From: Armillaria gallica | Taxonomy: Eukaryota; Basidiomycota; Agaricomycetes; Agaricales; Physalacriaceae | Direction: 5' to 3' | DNA length: 64,000 bases | Assembly (NCBI GenBank): GCA_037576215.1 | Contig: JBANDB010000002.1 | Coordinates: 2,356,001 to 2,420,000, forward strand | Part shown: positions 34,372 through 45,174 of the stretch, piece after piece | Layout of the letters: every line of letters starts with the position of its first letter | How positions within the stretch are numbered: position 1 is the first letter of the stretch | Program-made: the position numbers and the translations under genes | The notes under the pieces: generated by a model | Seen by the model: only the letters and a program-made list of their open reading frames with translations | Database searches by the model: none | What the model was told of the DNA's origin: nothing

Positions 34372-36402
34372 TTGGATTCATGTTCGCAGCTGACAACGGT
34401 ATATGTTCATCACAAGCCTGTCCGTGGAGATGTTGCACTTTTAGCCATGGCATTTTGGACATGCCTTGTCGCAGAATGTTACAAGATCACCTCTGAAGCT
34501 TCTTTTCTTTGCGCGGTCCAATTTTCGGCATATCTCTCCGGAATTCACTTGTTAACCATTGGTGTGCTAACTATGGTGTACCGTATTTCTCCTTTCCATC
34601 CCCTCTACCGGATCCCAGGGCCTCTTCTGCATCGTATTACGAGTCTGAACATGGTCCTTATGGTGTCATCTGGATACAGATACAACAGGATGAGAGCTCT
34701 TCATCAAAAATATGGGAAATTTGTCAGAACGGGTAAATTTCATGGACTTTGCGTGAACGAATCTGACTTGATCGTCTACTCAGGACCTAATACAGTGTCC
34801 ATTTACAGTTCTCAGCCCATATCAATGATTTATTCGACGGCTTCGGCGTGGAACAAAAGTGCTGCTTATAACGTTTCCGGACCAGGATATGGACTGTTCT
34901 TCATCCAGGACAGGGAAACGCACAATGATCGTAGACGACACTTTTGGGCACCAGCGTTTACAGCAGAGGCGTATGAATATTTCCCGCGATACTGAGCAAC
35001 GAATTTTACTGAATTTTTTTCGTTTACATAGACTATCTGGCTATGAACCAATGCTCGAGCGTCGTACAGAGAATCTGTTGAAGGCCCTCATGATCCGGCA
35101 ACAGAACGAGGTTGAAGGGATGCGTTGACATGTCGTGTGCACTTCAACAGTGGTCCCACGACGTGACGGTAAGTACATTTTTACATGGTTCATGTGCATC
35201 TAGTCAATAGCTTGTAACAGAACGAATTTATCTTCGGTGACACATACGATATGGTAAGTCACGACTACGTCCATGATCACTAAACTCATGACATTTTAGG
35301 ACCTCCTAATGAACGGAGATGATGAACATCTTGTAGAAGGTGCTCTTCTTGAAGCCCATATGTTTGAAGCGTTCGTCGCAGTCATAGGAGACTGTCTGTA
35401 ATTCTTCTGACCTTTAATCAGATTGGGGGAGTCGCCGTCACTGTTTCATGTCCTCTGGCACCTCCCGGCAACTCGAATATTTCGTAAAATGGACGAGGTT
35501 GTCTGTCGCAGTATTGAACGTCGTAGGCGACTGGGTTCTCAACAGGCTGACCTCATGACGCATTTGGTAAAGTCTATTTCACTGCAGCAGCGAATAATAT
35601 TAATTGTGGATGAAGCTCAATGATACACCCAATGGTGTTAATAAACTCACGGAAGACGACATAAGGAAAGAAACCATCGTGGCGATTCAAGCAGGTAAGC
35701 TCTTCTGCCCAGCTCAATATCTTACCTAGTCATCGTATGCCAGGAACCAATGGCATCTCATCCGCCTTGACATTCTCATTCTTCTACTTGGCCATGAACA
35801 TGAATGTCCAACATCGTCTACAAGAGGAGCTGAAGCAAGCATTCCGCGACCATGGTACCTTAAACTCAAGAACACTTCTAGACCTCCCGTACCTCAACGC
35901 CGTGGTCATGGAGACAATGCGCTTGGGCGCACCTCTGGGTTCGTTCTACCGTTTGATTCCAAAGGGTGGCGCGAGCATCGAAGGGAAATACTTTCCCCAA
36001 GACACGATTATTGGTATACCAGCCTGGGGTCAAATGGTTTCCGAAGATAATTTCTATCCTGAACCATTTTCATTCTTGCCTCAGCGCTGGCTTCCCAATG
36101 GACTCGGCGAAGGTTCGCGCCTGAATAAAGGAGCAATGATGACTTTCTCGCATGGTATGGTTTTAGCGAGTTCATGCGACCACTTTATTGACAGTTTACT
36201 AGGACCCTTCGGTTGTATTGGAAAGCAGCTTGCGCATCTAGAAATGCGCCTCGTTCTATCGAAAGTATTGCTGCGGCACAGTCTGGAGTTTCCCCCTGAA
36301 TTTATCCCTGATACGTTTCTTAAGAGCGTACACAACAGAAGAGCTACGACTTTCCCGTATCCTTTATTGGTGACACTTTCAGAGGAGCACGATGCATTGT
36401 AG
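34372..36402 (+). pseudogene. Cytochrome P450, multi-exon, with one frameshift
   Basis: An N-terminal hydrophobic anchor is followed by PFHPLYRIPGPLLHRIT, then exons across ~50-nt introns giving GPNTVSIYSSQP, RETHNDRRRHFWAPAF (helix C region), LFHVLWHLPATRIF, helix I AIQAGTNGISSALTF, the ExxR motif in VVMETMRLG, LPQRWLPNG and the haem-binding FSHGPFGCIGKQL. The haem Cys and ExxR are intact. Near 35111-35125 one extra base shifts the frame between NEVEGM and VDMSCALQQWSHDVT, which stops translation early, so I call it a probable pseudogene; a sequencing error is the alternative. Helix I lacks the usual acid-Thr pair (AGTNG instead of AGxDT). The start at 34372 is uncertain. It lies just outside the left arm of the inverted duplication. 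Confidence 0.75.
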
Positions 36403-36597
36403 ATTCGTCCACTTGATGACTCTATTTAATGTGAATTTCTCAATCTCGCTCCCGTAGTTTCTACAGTGTGCCGGGACGAGGAAACCATTCTCAGTTCCGT
36501 TCAAGTAATAGTTCACTCCAAGTGGCCTGGGAAGGACCTGTCACTTGTCTGAAATTTCTGATCTTCAGCTGAGAGTTAGACCGCGTCTCAGGTCTAG

Positions 36598-36804
36598 CTG
36601 ATAGCGTTGAATCTTGAGAGTGTCGATTCGGATGCTTATCGACACATGCGCCAAGGTCAGATTCGAAAGAACGAAGACTCGGAGTATCGTCAGTACCGTA
36701 ACCGAGAGGTCGAGCTGGCAGCGGAGCCGAAAGCTCTTCCTCTGATCCTGGCCTTCGATGCTGAGGCATGCAATATAGCGAGGAAAATGGATATCTTTGT
36801 TTGA
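36598..36804 (+). pseudogene. Duplicated last exon of the right-edge gene
   Basis: The frame ALNLESVDSDAYRHMRQGQI through NEDSEYRQYRNREVEL is a close copy of the terminal exon of the gene at 62011-64000 (ALNLECVDLDVYRHMREDQI). The similarity begins at about 36598, at the position of the exon's splice acceptor, and no upstream exons are found here. It is an isolated exon fragment marking the outer edge of the left duplication arm. Confidence 0.7.
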
Positions 36805-37283
36805 ATGCCAAAAAACTGATGGGTTTCGTTGAAGGAGGATACTAGTCGGAACGGCTCGTCTCTCTAGTCCGTTGTAAGGCTCGTGTAATGGCGTGTTGGA
36901 CTCTGACGACATTAAGCATAACAATGCGACCAGGAACAGGAACGGTTACTCTTCACCTCAGCCGTTCAACAGCACGTAAATAGAAGCTGTGTATAGAGAG
37001 GATCACGACGCACCGACAATCACTTATCACAGTGATGGACGGGCTCCTTCGGGATCAGATGACTTCATCCACGAGGATGTGGATATCGCTATGGACCATG
37101 GGCTTTAGCGAATTCTACAAGGTTATATTGATTTTCTTTTGGTTATCGAGGAACTCATGCAGATCTAGACACGTGTATAGTTTCTCGACATTCTGGGTGA
37201 GGTACTGGTCGGAAACCCGGAAATATAATGAAGATCATGGAAGAACATAGATTCGTCATGTAAACTCGTCTTAACGTCTGCAA

Positions 37284-37625
37284 CTACAAGAAACACTCCC
37301 CCTTCTCCTTTCCAAGCATGTTCTTCACCTTAGCGCACGTCCAAGTATCGCCCTGCTTGCACAAATAATATTTCCCGCCTGAATTTTTGCAGTTGTGGGT
37401 GCTCTTTAGGCCTTTGCTGTCTGACGGGTCACAGCCATCACTAATCAACAGTGAGATCAAACTAAGAAGACATCGAGAAAGAACCACTGACGATGCCCAT
37501 GTATTCTCGTCCTTGTCGATCTTTGCGCCGTTGGAACAGTAATTTGTGCCGCGGCGACTCGGAGTAGCCATGATATTCACAGTGCAGAGGGCGAGGAAGA
37601 TAGATAGAAGGAGGCGGGTTTGCAT
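37284..37625 (-). CDS. Secreted 6-Cys peptide with Kex2-type site, copy 1 (96 aa)
   Basis: Two exons separated by a 51-nt intron (GTCAGTGG...GATTAG) join to a 96-aa protein. The signal peptide (MQTRLLLSIFLALCTVNIMA) is followed by a short pro-segment TPSRR; the RR at residues 24-25 is a typical Kex2 site. The mature part starts GTNYC and has six cysteines (in NYC, DGC, HNC, YLC, WTC and ECF) among many Lys/Gly residues, ending GKEKGECFL. The size and spacing suggest a compact disulfide-bonded peptide. The intron is a multiple of three without a stop, so retention would lengthen the peptide instead of ending it. A TATAAAAG box lies upstream. It is divergent to carboxypeptidase S2 with about 1.45 kb between them. 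Family and role unknown. Confidence 0.8.
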   Translation of the reverse strand: MQTRLLLSIFLALCTVNIMATPSRRGTNYCSNGAKIDKDENTWASSVVLSRCLLSLISLLISDGCDPSDSKGLKSTHNCKNSGGKYYLCKQGDTWTCAKVKNMLGKEKGECFL

Positions 37626-38589
37626 GATGAGAGTTTTTGTTAAGTGAGGACAGAAGAGAACCAGCTCGAGTCTGAGGTCCATATTGTTGGATGTTGGGCT
37701 TTTATAGTAGTGAGATGGAGTTACCCACACATACAAGGGAACATACAATCACTCGCAGAATGGACTACCAGCGGCGTCAGCATCGGACCTCAGTTGGGCC
37801 TGACGACGCCGGTCGGCTTAGGTTGACGGATGCGTCATAGCGGCGTTTTTGAGAGTCGCATTGTAACTATCCGACCAGATAGAGCTATGCCAATGTCACT
37901 TTGATGCAGCAGTCGTAGGCCAAGGCATGGACAATGGCATCCAAGTTACGGGGCGACTCTGGAGACTACGTGGCTCGGCGATTCTAGTCTAGCCGATTCA
38001 ACCTCGTCATTACAAAATCCGATGGCATGCGACAGACTTTTGAGTTTTGTCAGTGTAGAAGCACGGAAAGGTGGTACGGGAGGAGTTAAAGGCCGGTACA
38101 AGATGGCAAAAGCTGGGTTGCATAATCTGTCGCCGTAGATGCTCTCTGAGAATTAAGTACGCGTCGAAAATGCCACCTATTCCAAGGAAAGATGTGTCGC
38201 GTTGCCCATAGAAGCTGCCATCTGTCCCAAGGAGGACGCCACGTCGCGTTTGATAGTGCCAAAGCTGCGAGGAAGACCCCGGATGAAGTTATTGTACTTG
38301 CATGAAGCCAGAACTAAGTAGTGAGAAATGGGCGGTGAGCATCGTCAGTACTTCGCGATAACAATTGGGAAGTACGATTTCTTTTTTTTGTGAAATCCGA
38401 TTTTCACTCGATTCAGTTCGTGTTGATTTCTAAGCCGTGTCGGCGGGGTTTCAAATCTGTTGATACCGTGCGAAAGCCATGCACCCGTCAACGAAACTTC
38501 AAAGTCAGACGATATTGTCCGTGCATGTGCCGAACGTAAGGAAATCAACACCAAATCCAATTTCACCTTTGAACTTTTTTTCCTTCCGT
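37626..38589. other. Shared intergenic DNA of the duplication
   Basis: Divergent upstream region of the 6-Cys peptide gene and S2, matching 60310-61302 in inverted orientation (shared runs such as GTAGAAGCACGGAAAGGTGGTACGGGAGG, named here only as a landmark near 38050). No gene seen. It probably holds the promoters of both genes. Confidence 0.5.
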
Positions 38590-38790
38590 GTCTTTTCAGG
38601 TTTATATAAATTCCCACAGTTGCCTCACGAGCTGGTCAATAAATACCTTTATCGACCATCCCTCCGATATGACTCCTTCTCTTCATTTCTGTTCCTTGGT
38701 AAACTGAGCATAGACGGAACATGAGCAGAAGAATATTTCACACAAAAAGCACTTTTGGGTGTCTGACCGGGACCCTCGAGGCTTGCCTCG
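38590..38790 (+). pseudogene. F-box gene fragment upstream of S2
   Basis: Matches 16360-16532 of the F-box pseudogene (LPHELVN, FIDHPSDMTPSL, FWVSDRDPRG). The match ends at CCCTCGAGGC and continues directly into sequence equivalent to 17681 onward, so about 1.15 kb of the S1 locus is absent here. The same junction occurs next to S3. Confidence 0.65.
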
Positions 38791-39078
38791 CTTGAGTACA
38801 AAAACAGTCCATCTGATTTTGCAAAGCGGCTAACACAAACACATTTCCCCAGATTTCTAGACTTTCTCTAACAACGAGGTCGACCTGTATCATCTGGGTG
38901 ACATGTTCATTACAACATCTGACCAACGTGGGCCTCTAGCTGGGAATGTTGCATGCACGAGTCGACCCTTTGATCAGATTTATATTTATCGTGTCTTCGT
39001 TCCCCAGGCATCGCTCGGCCCGACGTAACCCTTGATAATCATGAACCATATGACATCCACGCTCCCCCTCCCACTACG

Positions 39079-41001
39079 ATGCCTTCGGTGAAGGAAAAGC
39101 GAGGATTGTTACCTACCTCTGTGAACGATCACAAGCCGATATCCTGGAGCTTCAAAACGCTGTGCATCATCACCGTCTCGTGCAGTCTACTTACCTGGAG
39201 CATCTTACGTTTCTCAACGCTGGGACAGGCGCCTACTGCGGAGCCGTTCTTCGCCAATATCACGATTTCTGAACTCTGCGAGAGCAGGTTCAGTTATTCG
39301 GGACATATTGGACTGAAGGGTGATACAGAGGAAAAGCCGAAGAGATCGTTCTTCTGGTGCGTCGGTTCCTGCGCTCTCCTTTCCAGGCGCTCAACCTCAT
39401 GCAGGTATTTCCCTGCGGAGCATGATGCTGAGAATGCACCTGTCATGTCCGTCTTCCTCCTCGATGATCTTTGTTAGAGATTTGTTACACAGTGCAAGGT
39501 AGCCTGACAGTTGGAAGCGGGCCAGGTACTAGCGGACTGATCAACCCAGTCTTCGGCCAGTCGCCTTGCACGATGACCAAAGATGGACTCGTTCGCAATC
39601 CCTTACAGAGCCAGTGGAGCGAGCACTACAACCTCGTTGCGCTTGACCATGTGCGTTGCATTGACTCATAAGTTATCAGTGCAGGTCCACTAAGTTTGTC
39701 TTCAGCCGATCGGTGTTGGTTATTCGTATGGAACAAGAGTCAATAACAGTCGTGATGCAGCCTACGACGTGTACGATTTCTTACAGAAGTTCTTCGCTCT
39801 CTTTCCCGAGCTCTCCAAGAATCGGTTCTACGTCTCAGGAGGGTCGTACGGTGGCATATACGTTCCTCATATAGCTACGGTTATACACGAGCAGAATCAG
39901 CGACATGCGGGCGTCATTGATATTAACCTAGAGGCTCTGCTTGTCAGCGATCCTTTCTCTGTAGGTTGACGAAGCGTATCCTGGCTCTGGCTGACGAAAG
40001 TCATAGGACCCTGCCTCGCACTACAAATGGCAACTCTTTTACATGTGCAGAGTGACCGATGTATACAACGCGAACACTTGCGCAGAATTACATGCTGTCT
40101 TACCGTTTTGCCTCGAAAGTATCAGGATGTCGATGATATCTCCAACTCTTGAGAATAAGCGCCCATCGATAAAGCTATGTGAAGTCATCGAAGAAGGTGA
40201 TGCACACGGTAGAGTAATCGAGGACGTCCGGCGTGTGGTACGTGCTCCGTCATATGCCTCGGATTGGTTTGATGTTTTCTATCCGCAGTGCTTCCCCACC
40301 GATCCTGGTAACCCATTGTCATGTCACCCGGAATTCGCTTGGACGACTAAGGTTTTCAACAATTCGACCACAAAGGCATTACTTGGTGTTCCAGACTATG
40401 TCAATTATACATCATTGAGCGATAATGTGCACAGTGACTTGGAAGTGAACGCGGATATGTAAGCAAGGGTCGCTGCTCCATATTGGGATTTGTCACTGAC
40501 GAAGACAACATAGATGGCACATGGATTATCTCCTCTACGAATCACTTCTGCAAAGTGGTATCCGTGTACTGCGTGCGTGAACCTACACGTTTACTTCCCA
40601 CCTATACCTAAAATTCGATGATAGACTGGATTGGTGCTCGCGATGCCAACTGTCCCCGGCCAGGAGTCCTATCACTCGTAAAATTGTCTTGATAATACTT
40701 TACATCCCTTCTTACTCACATATACGTAGCTCAAACTCTTACGGACGCCATTCCAACATGAATTTCTCGCAGCGCCAGACTTGCCTTGGTCTGACGGGGA
40801 AGCGACTGTTCGTGCCATTGGTGCTGGGGCGGGGAACATGACGTACGTACTCTTGGCTGAGGCGGGGCATTTTGTGAGTATTTTTTCCCCGAGCTGCTCC
40901 GGGGAAGTTTAACGAGAGTTGTGTAGGTGGTCAAAGATCAGCCTGCACTTGCGAAGAAAATCGTGGAGAGATGGATTGAGAACAAGCCTTGGTTTGACTA
41001 A
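39079..41001 (+). CDS. Membrane-anchored serine carboxypeptidase (S10), copy S2 (501 aa, 9 exons)
   Basis: Exons 39079-39356, 39405-39446, 39503-39650, 39706-39960, 40007-40458, 40514-40572, 40625-40677, 40730-40873 and 40927-41001 join without breaks to 501 aa. A short cytosolic tail and one membrane helix (about residues 27-43) indicate a type II protein with its catalytic domain in the secretory lumen, vacuole or outside the cell. S10 hallmarks are GHIGLKGDTEEKP, GSGPGTSG, GGSYGG with Ser203, IGARDANC with Asp418 and AGHF with His476. S10 enzymes remove C-terminal residues at acidic pH. The oxyanion-region motif reads GSGPG where S1 and S3 have GGGPG, which could lower activity. Several N-glycosylation sites are present (FANIT, FNNST). 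Divergent from the 6-Cys peptide gene. Confidence 0.85.
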
Positions 41002-41100
41002 TAGTGCTAATGGTCATAATAATGTCCAGCGTTGGAATCTTCGTGAGGAAGTGTGCATAGTCGCGCAATGTAACCTCGCTACTTGATGACTTGCGGAGAA

Positions 41101-41935
41101 GGCATTACCGTAGAGGACAGCAGCGTTCGCTGTTGTTCCAGTTTCCCGGTCAATAAAATGAAAGCCGATCTTAGGCAGAACGACGTTTCAACTTGACAAG
41201 TGTTTTTGGGGCCTGTCATCATCTTCACGAACTAACAACTTTTCAAGCGACTGTATAACTTAACAACGTTTGTGATGGCAATGCGCTCCAACAATTGCTT
41301 CTTCATCACTCCGACGGTATCCATGACATTGTTTCCCCCTTTCCTTGGTATAAATCTACTACTGGCATGTAGTTCTAGGCTGGCTGGTTCCCTGTTCCGC
41401 AAGACGAGACATTAACGTTTAACAGAGATCACTCTATCACCAGTCTGGAACTTTCCTCCTTCATCAAACCATCGACAATGACACACCCTTCCATCAAACT
41501 GCCTTCACCTTCTAACCCCTTGCCCGAATCTTCTTCGCCACCGTTGACTACTTCTTGCCTGTCGGCCTCCTTTCCCGAGCCTTCGAGTGCCGTATCCATC
41601 CATCAACGGCGCGGGTTCAACTTTCGTCTGACGCTGCACCTGCCGCAACGAGACACTGTATCCCCACATGACGTTCATGTTCTGCCAAAGGGTCATCTGC
41701 AACCTCATGTGTCGAACCTTCCGAGGAGAACAAGCCGCAAGAGGGTTCAGACTTAACTCAGACCGTCGAGACAAAGGGTATCAAAGAGTCCGTGTCTTGA
41801 TTTAACGTATCGTACTGTACAGATGGATGGTATCGACTTAGAACGTGTATATTCATTAGAAATTTCCCACATGAAACCCCAAAACCAAAATTAAGTATGC
41901 ATGTATTAAATGAATTCAAAGAGTGGTACCCGTCT
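41101..41935. other. Intergenic stretch with a possible small gene
   Basis: A TATAAA box near 41350 precedes a 92-codon Pro/Ser-rich plus-strand frame at 41478-41756 (MTHPSIKLPSPSNPLPE...). It has no signal peptide or motif and could be chance or a small gene; not called. Confidence 0.25.
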
Positions 41936-44329
41936 TTATGAAGAAGCTGAATCGCGGGTTGATACAGCAGTAGCAGAGCTTGTCTCCGAGTGTGGTTTCT
42001 CGGTATCTCGAACTCTGGACGAACGGTCCATATTCCTCGCTATCGACCATACGGCGTAAGAGCCATACCTATAAAAGCAGTTGTCATTATACATATGGAA
42101 AGGCAAGTGGAAAGGAAAAACATACACTTGCGTCGACATAAGTAGGGCGCAGATAAGAACCAGCATCACGCTGAGGGCAATATCACTGGGCGTGTGGAAC
42201 CTGGCTAACTTCAAGCCCCACCAGACAACCAAATACACTGCGAATCCAATTTTGCACAAGCTAAGAAGTCACGACAACATGTGATCAGCCGAAATGCTGA
42301 GGAAAGAAACGGAACATACAATGATTGCACTGCGGCGAATTGTAACGTGCTCTTCACCAGGAGCTTAGGATACTGAAGTCTATACAGGAAGAGCCCGACG
42401 AAGATAGGCTGCTCCGTCGTTGCCTGGAATAGCCATATGTATCCGGCAGTTGCAAGAGGGGGATGTTCTGTGATTTGTAGCACAACTTGAACGAATATAA
42501 TGGCGAACAGTGTCTGTAGAGTCCACATGAGTCCCAAAAGGGTTTAAAAAGAACTCAAGAAAGAATTTACACAGAGGTGGTGGATGAGTAGAGGCCACCT
42601 CATGTTCGGACGGTACGTCAGCTCGAAGATGTCTAGATGCGTGCATATTAGCCCTCTATATACCTTAGGTTTCGGGCAAGGAAGAAGACGCACATAGACC
42701 GGAGATGAGGTTGCCTACTACCCTCACCAAAGAGACGTTGAAAACAGTGTAGTTCTGGCTCGTCACTGACCCTCCGACACCTTGGGTGATGAGTGCGACC
42801 GAGGTCCAAAACGCATTCATGACATCTACAACTACCATCATGACTAGCCAGGGGAGAGTTCAAGACGGGACTCACAAGTAACAGTATTCCGCTTATTTTC
42901 GAAGGACAGACCCCTGTATGTCGTGTAGAGCCTTGGCAACACCATCTCCACGCCTTTGGCGCAGACATACAACAATAAGAAGTATAAGATTGTTGGGATA
43001 GAGTACTGTTTGAATTCTTATGAGCGGGGGCAAGAATGATGTAAAGGTAACTCACAAATGCAACTGTAGTCGGGTACGCCTGCAGCATGTTGAACTTCAT
43101 CAACTCTGTCACAGCATTCTCAGACAATCCCTTCGTATTATCGACCGTAAAAGAGGCGTTGGGTGCGATCAGCGTCGAAGCAAAAGGAAAGTCTTTGGTG
43201 ACATTTTCGTACGATCTGGGGACTAAGGAAATTCCGAAAATCACAATCATTGAAGGCGTGAACATAGATAGGTATCGTACTGCACACATCTCCGCCAGAC
43301 GGAGAGATATGGGGACAATGAACTTCAGGGCGGAACTGGACAATGTTCTTGTGTATGTATCTGTCCTAACGTCAAACTAAGCGAACATGAAGGGTTCGAA
43401 AAGTCGTACCTGCACATTATTGTATTCTGGCCCCCTTGCCAGGCCTCTCCGAATGGAATTTCATTGGTCAGAAACTGCTTACAGCTCTCATTTCTACGGC
43501 GAGACTCAGTGGCGTGCCTAAGTTCAGGACGGATGGAAAACTTACGAATCGTAAACCTGGTTGTCGCCAGTACAATACTCCATCGCCGTATTGCAGATAT
43601 CAACTATAGCTCTTTGTGCAGCGAGTGCTTGATTATCGGCATCGGTGCCATTGTAGAGTACTCCCAGTTCCTCTGCGATGGTAGGCGCCAACTTAGGTAG
43701 GAGGAAGTCAAACGCCCACGGAAAGCGTCGGAGGGACATATCGTAGGACTTGACCTTCAAGGCGTCGTCAAAACGCATCCATATGTCAGTCTGAAGAGGT
43801 AAGGTGTAGTCTATCGTCTTGTAGTACGCCGCTAGAATGACGCTTGCAGAGACGATGGGTCCTTCGATGGCAAGTGATTGGATAAACACCCCCGAAGGTA
43901 CTCCGATTAGTTGGGTGGTGTTGAGGGAAGGGATATTGCTGGATACCCCATATAGATATTCTGGTAGTAAAGTCGGTCAACGAGGCTAAGGATGGAGGCA
44001 GCCTACATACCTGTGTTCAACAAGCTACCTTGGAATGCTATTTTCACATCTAATAAACGCTTCGACGAGACGGAAGGAAAAAGAACCCACTCGTCATGGC
44101 ATCAACCCTTCCCACACAGTCGTCAGCAAGAGCAGGGCTGCTGCTCCCAGATATCACGATATCGTCAGAATTAATGAATCTAATCCACAAATCAACTCTA
44201 CCGAGCGAAAATCAGCTTCATTTGAACAACTCACCCTTCCAAAAAGCCCTGGAACGCATCCAGATACGCCGAGGGCTGGTGTGCAAGAGCACAGGTGAGA
44301 AAAGTAAGAGTCGCGAGTAGACGCGACAT
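41936..44329 (-). CDS. Basidiomycete signal-peptide multi-TM protein
   Basis: Minus-strand, about ten exons. The start (MSRLLATLTFLTCALAHQPS) is a signal peptide. An extracellular part follows: YLYGVSSNIPSLNTTQLIGV, SYDMSLRRFPWAFDFLLPKL, ICNTAMEYCTGDNQ, CKQFLTNEIPFGEAWQGG, MCRYIHKNIVQFRPEVHCPH and SPSGGDVCI. The C-terminal half has several membrane helices: MLQAYPTTVAF, YSIPTILYFLLLYVCAKGVE, NAFWTSVALITQ, NMRWPLLIHHL, FVQVVLQITEHPPL, YIWLFQATTEQPIFVGLFLY and LKLARFHTPSDIALSVMLVL. It resembles a family common in mushroom genomes with no assigned function, either receptor- or transporter-like. Most joins are clean; the exon ends near 42650 and 42540 are unclear. Confidence 0.65.
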
Positions 44330-45174
44330 TGACTAAACCTGAACCGCGGCGTGAACATAAATACTAGTCCGTTCAGCCGCCCCTATTAGTCGGATGCGCC
44401 CAAGGTGATTCCGCCAGGAGACAGGGCCGCCAGCATGCTAGGGAGCGATTTGATCTTCGAAGTTTCAACAGCGATCATGGCCAGTGATCACAATCAGATA
44501 ATCCGATCTTTCTTCTGTCTTGGACGTGGGAGTCCAAGTCGCTGCGAAGACCTGGTGTGGATACTGTTGGACAAGAGTAGCAGTGTCCTTGCTCTTCTGC
44601 GAATCATACCATGGGGATAAGTCGCAGGCACACAGATAATTTCACATCATGGAAATTCTGACCTTGTTCCTCGTTCTGACTTGCTTCGGTTTTGGGCGTG
44701 CCCCGTCGTCGGAGGTCGTCGGGCCCCGACCTGGTGTTATTTCCGTATTACTTATTACGAAGTTTATGAAAGGTGATGTGTTTTAAACGTGTCGATCGAT
44801 TCGGGTGCATTTTCTTGCCTTATTTACATAATCTAGGACGCCGGTCATCACTCTTTCGTTCGCATATGAAGAAGGATACACACCATCCAATTCCACGAAA
44901 GACAAGGATGATAATATACACTGAGTGAGAATACAATGAGAGCTACCAAAGGAGCGACATATTCAAGTACAACAAATTGTCCGATCACCATAGCGCTAGA
45001 TCGCAAATTCGTCAGATCGTTTGACTACCTGGGCGCTAACCTACGGAAACATAGGGAGAAAATACCACGTTGTTCGTGGGAGATGTGTCAAGACAAGCAC
45101 CGGAGGATGAAGCACCGGAGTGTTCATAAACCTTCACATATTCGATCCAAATCGCTTGTTCTTTACTCCTCCTG
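44330..45174. other. Intergenic stretch, nothing supported
   Basis: Two short plus-strand frames without motifs. Probably the shared flanks of two minus-strand genes. Confidence 0.4.

Larger units (their letters stand above)
36598..41100. repeat. Inverted segmental duplication, left arm
   Basis: Holds, left to right, the exon fragment, the 6-Cys peptide gene (minus), about 1.4 kb of shared intergenic DNA, an F-box fragment and carboxypeptidase S2 (plus). The same order appears in reverse orientation at about 57900-62210. Similarity extends about 100 bp past the S2 stop (GGTCATAATAATGTC on the left, GGTCATGATAATGTC on the right). Confidence 0.85.

Noticed and set aside
37644..37826. Upstream extension of the 6-Cys peptide start codon
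   Set aside because: Longer in-frame starts exist in both copies but lack conserved sequence. The Met before QTRLLLSIF gives a clean signal peptide and a TATA box at normal distance.
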